Under the pieces are notes generated by a model that did no database searches, was not told where the DNA came from, and saw nothing but the letters and a program-made list of their open reading frames with translations. Of a stretch of 40,076 nucleotides of DNA, positions 34,855-40,076 are shown piece after piece. The position numbers and the translations under genes were made by a program. Every line of letters begins with the position of its first letter. The first letter of the stretch is position 1. The stretch is from Acholeplasmatales bacterium (lineage in GTDB: Bacteria > Bacillota_I > Bacilli_A > Acholeplasmatales > Anaeroplasmataceae): contig JAFSJY010000029.1 of the NCBI GenBank assembly GCA_017449215.1, forward strand, positions 1 to 40,076, read 5' to 3'.

Positions 34855-35165
34855 AGACCTTTCGTGGTGCTTTCGTGTACCTTTCGTGGGCAACAATAAG
34901 CTTTCGTGGTTTTTCAAGACCTTTCGTGGTAATGCACAATTGATGCTAATTTTGATTCGATAAAAAATAGGCAATTTTACTAATAACGGGACTTGAACCC
35001 TAGCAAAAAAACCTTAATATAACAAAAAAGTGCTGATTTGAGATAGAAATCTCGTATCAACACAGTTGTTTCAATATGTATAAGGACAACTATAGTAATA
35101 CAAATGAAACACCCTGCAACACCCTTGCAACACCTTGAAACACCCTTTCGTGGTAAAGAAAAAGA
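34855..35165. repeat. Repeat-rich intergenic region with CTTTCGTGG and GAAACACC arrays
   Basis: CTTTCGTGG or CTTTCGTG occurs five times at 34859-34929 and once at 35145. GAAACACC and related GCAACACC units lie at 35087-35141. The segment GTATAAGGACAACTAT.GTAATACAAAT is shared with 33671-33707. These look like ends of lost insertion elements; no transposase gene is left. Confidence 0.5.
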
Positions 35166-35190
35166 CTCCATTTATCTGGGTTGGAGTCAA
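35166..35190 (-). terminator. Terminator-like hairpin
   Basis: GACTCCA/TGGAGTC stem followed on the minus strand by TTTTTCTTT. Confidence 0.5.
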
Positions 35191-35323
35191 ACCTGATTAA
35201 TTGCCTTAATCTTGCGTACAGCTATCTATTACGGCCCATAGGTACTTGAATGCCGAGCAACACCATAACTTAGTGCTATCTAGGGAGAGTTCTAGAACCC
35301 CTCATTAATATAATACGCAAAAA
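35191..35323. other. Intergenic stretch beside the recombinase remnant
   Basis: No gene is seen. It contains a palindrome, GTTCTAGAAC, with GGG and CCC flanks (35283-35301), and a GC-richer stretch near 35215-35270. The sequence is unlike its AT-rich surroundings. It might include an attachment site, but I cannot show this. Confidence 0.25.
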
Positions 35324-35343
35324 GCTGGGATTTTTCACCCAGC
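35324..35343 (-). terminator. Terminator of the serine recombinase gene
   Basis: GCTGGG/CCCAGC hairpin followed by TTTTTGCG on the minus strand. The gene's TGA stop lies inside the loop. Confidence 0.8.
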
Positions 35344-36471
35344 AATTTTAATTTCCTTTCCGTTATTGAAAATGAACGTGATACTTCCATCTTGATTAAC
35401 TACTGCTTTTTCAATTAAGTATGACCAAATATCGATGTCAAATTCTTCAATTAAATTAGGCTTTGAGTCAAGCTCAGCTATAAATGCTCTCATATAATCG
35501 GCTTGAAGTCTTTTCTTTTCTAATTGCTTTTTAGCGTTATCAATATCACTTAGTATTTTTGCATGCTCTTTATCATATGCATCATATTTCTTTTTGAATT
35601 CAACCTGGTCCATTGCTTCAGAGGTATTTTGCTTAATCAAGTTCTCAACCAAAACAATGATGTCAGCTGCTTTATTTGAAAGTGTCGTAATCTTATCTTC
35701 AAGCTCTTTTGAGTTATCAAGAACCTCTATCATTTCATTGCAATCTTCAATCAATTGAGTCCTATCACCCATCAAGTTGTTGTATGCTTTAATAAATCTA
35801 GCCTTAACATCTTCTTTGGTTAAATTAGGAGTTTTACAAAAGTTACCTTTCTTCTTATATTTATCATTACAAACAAGCACAACTTTTCTATACCTATCAT
35901 TGGAATGAAAGATTTTACTTCCATAAATTCCACCACAATCACCGCAGATCAGCTTGCATTTAAAAGGATTATTTTCACAGTATCTATTATTTTCCCTTCT
36001 TTGAAGTTCAACTTGCACCATAGCCCATTGATGCTTGTCAATTATTGGATCATGATGATTGTCCACATAAATCTTCTCAAGTTCGCCCTTATTCTTATAT
36101 GAGACATGGTCTAAAAAATTTTTAACAAAGGTTTTTTGCATTTCTGCATCGCCTTTATATTTTTCATTCTTTAATATTGATACTACAGTTGATGGATGCC
36201 ATTTGGATTTATGTGCTGGTGTTTCTATTCCTTTATCAGTTAAATCCTTACAAATTGTAGCTACTGATTTACCTTTTAAGAATTCATTATAAATATATCT
36301 TACAACCTTAGCTTGTTCTTCATTTACAATAAAGCCTTTAAGTTTATCCGTTGGATGTTTATCATAGCCTAAAAAATTGCTATAGCCTAATTGAGAATAT
36401 CCATCTACGGCTTTTTTCTTCTTACCCCATTTAACGTTTTCTGATATATTTCGGCTTTCTTCCTGGGCCAT
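35335..36471 (-). pseudogene. Large serine recombinase without its catalytic domain
   Basis: The readable part is 378 residues and begins MAQEESRNISENVKWGKKKK. In intact large serine integrases this segment follows the resolvase domain at about residue 140. What remains is the recombinase DNA-binding domain (about 25-125, NEEQAKVVRYIYNEFLKG, WHPSTVVSILKNEKYKGD), a zinc-ribbon region (CKLICGDCG...VCNDKYKKKGNFCKTP, about 168-215) and a coiled-coil tail. Upstream in the same frame only VAS fits before divergence, and a TAA lies 11 codons before the Met. The catalytic Ser is therefore missing, and the protein cannot recombine DNA alone. It marks an old phage or integrative-element insertion. Confidence 0.8.
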
Positions 36472-36894
36472 AGATGCTACCCGTTTGAAAAAAGATTTTT
36501 ACACACGAGACCCAGGGCCGATATCCTAGTAATTTAGGTGTAGAGATTTGACCTCCCCCTCCCCCAGGTACCGAATTATTCTCACGAATTACCGAATAAT
36601 TAAGGAATTGATGAGAATTTCGCACAAACGGATACTAGTTCAATAGCTCAAGAGTCCTCAAGGAGGATAGAACCCATGGCTAAGATGGAACTGTTAATAT
36701 TTAATTATTATTTTTTAAGTGGATAAGTTGTGCATTAATTATAACAATTTTATAACAAAAATTTTACATTTATGTGCAATATAATCTCAAAATTATAAAT
36801 ATAATATTTTAAAATTTATATAAGACTTATGTGATTTGCCTTTGAACATATGTCTTTCTTTTGGCTTTCCATAAGCCTTAAGGAGGAAATAATA
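36472..36894. other. Intergenic region with phage-like fragments
   Basis: No complete gene is seen. On the minus strand GGGGGAGGGGGAGGTC (36552-36567) starts a frame reading GGGGGQISTPKLLGYRPWV. It is flanked by inverted ATTCTCA/TGAGAAT and by direct ATTATTCGGTA-type repeats. On the plus strand AAGGAGG is followed by a 16-codon frame (36676-36726, MAKMELLIFNYYFLSG) that may be the cut start of a lost gene. The rest (36730-36860) is AT-rich, probably the promoter area of the integrase gene. Confidence 0.35.
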
Positions 36895-37809
36895 ATGATA
36901 ATATTAAATGACATCCTGTTTTCATATGTTCAGAGTAAAAAAACATATCTTAAAGAATCTACATATGCTAGATATTCTAATCTAATTGATAATCACATTA
37001 AAGAAAGCATTGGTAAAAAAGAGTTAAACAGTCTAACAAATAAAGATTTGCAAGAATACTGTGATAATCAACTGTCGATTGGGACATCAGTAATTGTTGT
37101 CAAAGAAATTGTTTTACTAATTAAATTAGCAATTAAACGTGATTCTAAAATCAATGCCAAACAACCTTTATTTATCGACTTAGATTTACCAACTTCAACC
37201 AAAAAGAAAAAAATCCAAATATTATCGCGAAATGATCAGAAATTGATTATTAACTATATTTCAGAAAACGAAAAGCAAAAATATTGTGGCATTATATTAA
37301 CTTTATTAACTGGGCTTCGAATTGGTGAACTATGTGCACTTAAATGGACTGATATTGATTTAAAAAAACGAATAATTATTGTTAATAAAACTCTTCAACG
37401 AGTTTGTTTTAAAGGCAAGAAATCTAAAATTACAATAACGAAGCCTAAAACACAAAATAGCGATCGTGAAATCCCTATTTCTAATTATTTATATGATTTT
37501 CTTATGAGTATTAAACCACTTAAAAGAGATGTGTATTTTTTAACAAGTAATGATAAATATACCGAACCAAGAAATTATAGAAAAATATATAAAACATTAC
37601 TTAAGAAGTTAAAAATAACAACCACTTCTTTCCATGCGTTACGTCACACTTTTGCAACTAGATTAATTGAAAACAAAGTTGATATTAAAACTGTTTCAGA
37701 ATTACTAGGACATGCATCAGTTAATATTACAATTTCAATATATGTTCATAGTGAATTTAATACTAAAAGAAAGGCCGTAAAAACATTAGATAATTTAATC
37801 CTCAAATAA
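36895..37809 (+). CDS. Tyrosine recombinase of the hsdS inversion locus
   Basis: The 304-residue site-specific recombinase of the phage-integrase family has an N-terminal SAM-like DNA-binding domain (about 1-95, [27 protein letters not shown]) and a C-terminal catalytic domain. Catalytic residues are Arg in [13 protein letters not shown], Lys in [15 protein letters not shown], His/Arg in [12 protein letters not shown], His in LGHASVNIT and the nucleophile Tyr in [15 protein letters not shown] lies before ATG 36895. It ends at 37809, one base before the first hsdS-like cassette, in the same direction. Recombinases in this position (CreX/PsrA type in streptococci) invert hsdS segments. No lysogeny genes are near, which favours that role over a prophage integrase. 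Confidence 0.88.
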   Translation: MIILNDILFSYVQSKKTYLKESTYARYSNLIDNHIKESIGKKELNSLTNKDLQEYCDNQLSIGTSVIVVKEIVLLIKLAIKRDSKINAKQPLFIDLDLPTSTKKKKIQILSRNDQKLIINYISENEKQKYCGIILTLLTGLRIGELCALKWTDIDLKKRIIIVNKTLQRVCFKGKKSKITITKPKTQNSDREIPISNYLYDFLMSIKPLKRDVYFLTSNDKYTEPRNYRKIYKTLLKKLKITTTSFHALRHTFATRLIENKVDIKTVSELLGHASVNITISIYVHSEFNTKRKAVKTLDNLILK

Positions 37810-37828
37810 AAACAATAAGGTACCAAAA
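37807..37828 (+). repeat. Repeat A, copy 1 (5' end of hsdS cassettes)
   Basis: A 22-base sequence containing AACAATAAGGTACC is identical to 39457-39478 in the same orientation. It encodes NNKVPK, the entry into the first target-recognition domain, and includes the palindrome GGTACC. It is probably a recombination site. Confidence 0.75.
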
Positions 37829-38905
37829 CTGCGATTTACTGAATTTAAAAACAAACAACTAACCGAAACGAATTTATGTAAAATATCCATTATTAATCCT
37901 AAAAATAGCTCTTTACCACATGAGTTCTATTATATAGATTTAGAATCTGTAAAAGGTCACAAAATAATTGATTGTAAGTTAATACAAAAAGAAAGTGCTC
38001 CTTCAAGAGCTCAGAGACTATTGAAAGAAAATGATATATTGTATTCTTGCGTTCGTCCCTATCAAAACAATAATGTTGTTTTTAAATTTAGTGGCAAATA
38101 TGTAGCTTCAACGGGTTTCGCACAAATACGCTATAAATATCCATACTATCTGATTGGATATTTTTCTAGTCCACGCTTTTCAAGAGATGTAATAGTGCGT
38201 TCTACAGGAAGCAGTTATCCTGCAATTAATGGTGATGATCTATCTAAAATTAAGATTTATATTCCATTAGATGAGGAGCAAGATAAAATAAGTATTTTTT
38301 TGCAATTGGTAGATAAGAAAATTGATTTAATAGAATCAAAACTTGTTACCCTTAAAAAGTATAAAAGAGGATATGCAATTTCTAACATCAAAAGTTTATA
38401 TATAAATGATAAAATACCTTTATCTAAATTGTGTGAAATAACCACAGGTAAACTAGATGCTAATGCTATGATAGATAATGGAAAATATAAATTTTTTACA
38501 TGTGCTAAAGAAGATTATTTAATTGACTATTATGCTTTTGATTGTGAAGCTTTATTGATTTCTGGAAATGGTGAAGTAGGATTAACAAAATATTATTATG
38601 GTAAATTTAATGCATATCAAAGAACATATGTTTTACACGATTTTAAAATGAATCCTAAGTTTATTAAGATGTGTATTGATTCACAAATTAAATCAATTAT
38701 TAAAAAGGAAACAAATAAAGGAGCCATGCCTTATATAAAACTATCAACATTTGACAAAATTTTTATACCTATAATCGATACTAAAAATGAAGAAATCTTG
38801 GTTAAAAATATTACTATTCTAGATAAAAAAATAGAGTTATTAGAATGTACTCTAAAAACTCTAAATTTATTAAAAAAACAATTACTAAATTCGATGTTTA
38901 TATAA
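37811..38905 (+). CDS. hsdS: hsdS-like type I specificity cassette, two target-recognition domains, no start codon
   Basis: The frame is open from 37799 but has no usable start codon near its true N terminus, which reads NNKVPKLRFTEFKNKQ, the usual beginning of HsdS proteins. About 365 residues follow: the first target-recognition domain (to about 165, ending YIPLDEEQDKISIFLQLVDKKI), the central conserved helix with SKLVTLKKYKRGY, and the second domain with KLSTFDKIFIPI and a C-terminal helix ending LLNSMFI. An ATG at 38021 lies inside the first domain and is unlikely to be the start. HsdS chooses the DNA site for a type I methylase/nuclease. This copy is probably silent storage, expressed only after recombination joins it to a promoter and start. 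Confidence 0.82.
   Translation, partial: NNKVPKLRFTEFKNKQLTETNLCKISIINPKNSSLPHEFYYIDLESVKGHKIIDCKLIQKESAPSRAQRLLKENDILYSCVRPYQNNNVVFKFSGKYVASTGFAQIRYKYPYYLIGYFSSPRFSRDVIVRSTGSSYPAINGDDLSKIKIYIPLDEEQDKISIFLQLVDKKIDLIESKLVTLKKYKRGYAISNIKSLYINDKIPLSKLCEITTGKLDANAMIDNGKYKFFTCAKEDYLIDYYAFDCEALLISGNGEVGLTKYYYGKFNAYQRTYVLHDFKMNPKFIKMCIDSQIKSIIKKETNKGAMPYIKLSTFDKIFIPIIDTKNEEILVKNITILDKKIELLECTLKTLNLLKKQLLNSMFI
38348..38366 (+). repeat. Repeat B, copy 1 (central hsdS region)
   Basis: The 19 bases ACCCTTAAAAAGTATAAAA also occur at 40058-40076 in the same orientation. Their first 17-base core is inverted at 39431-39447. They encode TLKKYK, the hinge between the two target-recognition domains. Confidence 0.8.
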
Positions 38906-38918
38906 ACATTTGATTTAG
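38885..38918. repeat. Near-perfect palindrome at the meeting point of two hsdS 3' ends
   Basis: CTAAAT-nnn-ATGTTTATATAAACAT-nnn-ATTTAG is a 34-base palindrome with three central mismatches in each arm. It contains both opposing stops and encodes the MFI ends of the two convergent cassettes. It could act as a bidirectional terminator or as a recombination site. Confidence 0.65.
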
Positions 38919-39455
38919 TAGCGATTTTTTTAACCTAATTACTGCTTCTAATTTATATTCTAATTTGCTAATCGCATTATCTAAATTGATGAAACTATTA
39001 GCAATTTTTTTATAATTTAATACTGGTATTTTAATCATTCCTAAGTATTGCCTATCTATATTTTTTAATCCAGTGCCTGTAAATCCAATATACGTTATTT
39101 TCCTTTTAAGCATTTGAAGATAGTTTGCTACAGCAATTGTTTCGAAATCATCTTCACATTTAAAACAAATGCAATGATCTGTATATGCAAATTTGTCATT
39201 AGTCAATTTGAAAGAAGCCTCGCCGCCATCGTTAGCAATAATATATATTCCTTCTGCTAAATATAAATTTATCCTTCCGTTTTTCTGACCAGATTTATAT
39301 AAAATATATTTCCCATTGTCTATTGAATCACTTGCTGATAAAGTACTTTTTGGTCCAAATCTGACTATTTGTTTTAATTGTTTAAAAGAACCATATTGGC
39401 TATCTAAGAAAATAAATTTTTGTAATCCTTTTTTATACTTTTTAAGGTTCCCTTT
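38898..39455 (-). CDS. hsdS: hsdS half-cassette (second target-recognition domain), no start codon
   Basis: On the minus strand the frame is open from 39455 and begins with the central hinge (GNLKKYKKGLQKF), directly at the inverted copy of repeat B. About 185 residues follow: FKQLKQIVRFGPKSTL, NGKYILYKSGQKNG, IIANDGGEASFKL, FTGTGLKNIDRQYLGMIKIPV and a helix ending LKKSLLNQMFI. That is a full second HsdS domain with its closing helix. No first domain, start codon or promoter precedes it; a TAA stands just upstream. It shares its final codons with the opposing cassette through a palindrome. Inversion between the flanking B repeats would splice it onto the first domain of the 37811 cassette. 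Confidence 0.82.
   Translation of the reverse strand, partial: KGNLKKYKKGLQKFIFLDSQYGSFKQLKQIVRFGPKSTLSASDSIDNGKYILYKSGQKNGRINLYLAEGIYIIANDGGEASFKLTNDKFAYTDHCICFKCEDDFETIAVANYLQMLKRKITYIGFTGTGLKNIDRQYLGMIKIPVLNYKKIANSFINLDNAISKLEYKLEAVIRLKKSLLNQMFI
39431..39447 (-). repeat. Repeat B, inverted copy
   Basis: TTTTATACTTTTTAAGG is the reverse complement of CCTTAAAAAGTATAAAA, found forward at 38350-38366 and 40060-40076. Confidence 0.8.
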
Positions 39456-39456
39456 T

Positions 39457-39478
39457 TAAAAACAATAAGGTACCAAAA
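39457..39478 (+). repeat. Repeat A, copy 2
   Basis: Identical to 37807-37828 over 22 bases. It lies at the 5' end of the third hsdS cassette. Confidence 0.75.
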
Positions 39479-40076
39479 TTAAGGTTTAAGTCCTTTAATG
39501 ATAGTTGGATTATATGTAATTTCCTTGAACATTTTGATACTTTTAGTACAAACTCATTAAGTTGGGATCAATTGAATTTTAATGATGGTGAAATTAGAAA
39601 CCTACATTATGGAATAATACATGCTAATTCAAATAACATTATTGAATCAAACACTTTACCTTATATAAACTTTGACTCAATACCCAAAAAATATACATTA
39701 GTAGTTAATGGAGATTTAATCTTAGCAGATACATCAGAAGATAGAATCGATTCAGCTAAAGGAATTGAAATATCAAATGATTCGAGTGAAAAAGTTATTT
39801 CCGGGTTACATACAATTCATCTTCGCGAAAAGAAAAATCATACTATTATTGGATATAAAACATACTTTGTTGCTTCAAAGGGATTTAGGCATTTTGCAAG
39901 AAAATACTGTGAAGGAATTAAAGTTTTTTCTATAAAGCCTTCATTGTTAAAATATGCAACATTCTCATATCCAAATAGCATTGATGAACAACAGAAAATA
40001 GTAGATTTATTTGCTAAAATAAACATAAAAATTAATTTAATTGAATCTAAAATATCCACCCTTAAAAAGTATAAAA
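39461..40076 (+). CDS. hsdS: Third hsdS-like cassette (first target-recognition domain), no start codon, runs off the window
   Basis: The open frame starts NNKVPKLRFKSFNDSW at repeat A and runs about 205 codons to the window edge. It shows a first target-recognition domain (NDGEIRNLHYGIIHA, YINFDSIP, NGDLILADTSEDRIDSAKG, TYFVASKGFRHFAR) and the closing piece NSIDEQQKIVDLFAKI, then SKISTLKKYK, the central hinge at repeat B. A TAA lies just upstream in frame and no start codon is available. This N-terminal half is unlike that of the 37811 cassette beyond the first residues, as expected for alternative specificities. Whether it continues into a second domain cannot be seen. Confidence 0.8.
40058..40076 (+). 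repeat. Repeat B, copy 3 at the window edge
   Basis: Identical over 19 bases to 38348-38366 and may extend beyond the window. Confidence 0.75.

Noticed and set aside
34980-35171. 63-codon open frame on the minus strand
   Set aside because: It lies across the GAAACACC and terminator repeats, has no ribosome site and looks like translated repeat DNA.
36431-36625. 64-codon frame on the minus strand reading through PGGGGGQISTP
   Set aside because: It has no ribosome site and overlaps the recombinase in another frame. Kept only as a possible phage fragment, not as a gene.
36895-37809. Prophage integrase
   Set aside because: The recombinase abuts hsdS cassettes with inverted repeats and no phage genes follow, so the hsdS inversion role is preferred.
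38021-38905. hsdS gene starting at ATG 38021
   Set aside because: The frame is open to 37799 and encodes the normal HsdS N terminus (NNKVPKLRF). The ATG is inside the first recognition domain and lacks a ribosome site.
1-40076. Mollicute genetic code with TGA as Trp
   Set aside because: TGA serves as a stop (the serine recombinase, the leader peptide), and no gene contains in-frame TGA where Trp would be expected.
1-40076. CRISPR array or cas genes
   Set aside because: The repeats at 33400-35165 are short, irregular and lack equal spacers. No Cas protein is encoded.

Overview
The window is AT-rich, low-GC DNA that reads in the standard code, because TGA is used as a stop (for example at the recombinase gene ending at 35335). 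The housekeeping genes are uvrB, an rlmCD-type methyltransferase, a SWIM/SNF2 helicase, NADP-isocitrate dehydrogenase and a DtxR-type regulator. Strong AGGAGG ribosome sites, lipoproteins and many hairpin-plus-T terminators go with them. Together these suggest a low-GC Firmicute, probably an uncultured gut member of the Bacilli or Erysipelotrichia. The species cannot be named from this sequence. Nearly all core genes lie on the minus strand.

Layout. (1) 1-4443 is a mobile-element fragment on the minus strand. It holds a long non-coding region with repeats and strong foldback structure, then a rolling-circle initiator of the Rep_trans type, a small unknown gene, and a UvrD-like helicase. The helicase is frameshifted and appears to be cut by the 5' end of a group II intron. 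(2) 4452-5822 is a decayed defence-type patch: an FRG-domain protein, the C-terminal part of a Sau3AI/MutH-type endonuclease, and a topoisomerase-type zinc finger. (3) 6249-27863 is mostly ordinary chromosome. It includes rlmCD, uvrB, a SNF2 helicase, two regulators, a membrane-anchored carboxylesterase, a DUF4956/VTC pair, an EAL phosphodiesterase, icd, an HD protein, an antiporter gene preceded by a recognisable fluoride riboswitch, an ABC exporter, an unusual GNAT-glycosidase fusion and a lipoprotein. (4) 28018-34543 is accessory. It has two RhuM-family proteins with different C-terminal domains (PLD-like and Fic/Doc), one behind a leader-peptide/terminator arrangement. It also has XRE-GNAT and XRE-zinc-ribbon regulators, a cyclophilin-like lipoprotein, a flavin reductase and degenerate insertion-sequence ends. 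(5) 34544-36894 holds remnants, including a large serine recombinase that has lost its catalytic domain. (6) 36895-40076 is a tyrosine recombinase followed by three start-less hsdS specificity cassettes with direct and inverted repeats. This is the signature of a phase-variable type I restriction-modification locus whose hsdR, hsdM and expressed hsdS probably lie beyond the right end.

The strongest discoveries are the invertible hsdS locus, the rolling-circle replicon that carries its own helicase and a multi-helix structured leader, and the fluoride riboswitch/antiporter unit. All calls were made by reading the sequence and the translated proteins. No database search or folding program was run.
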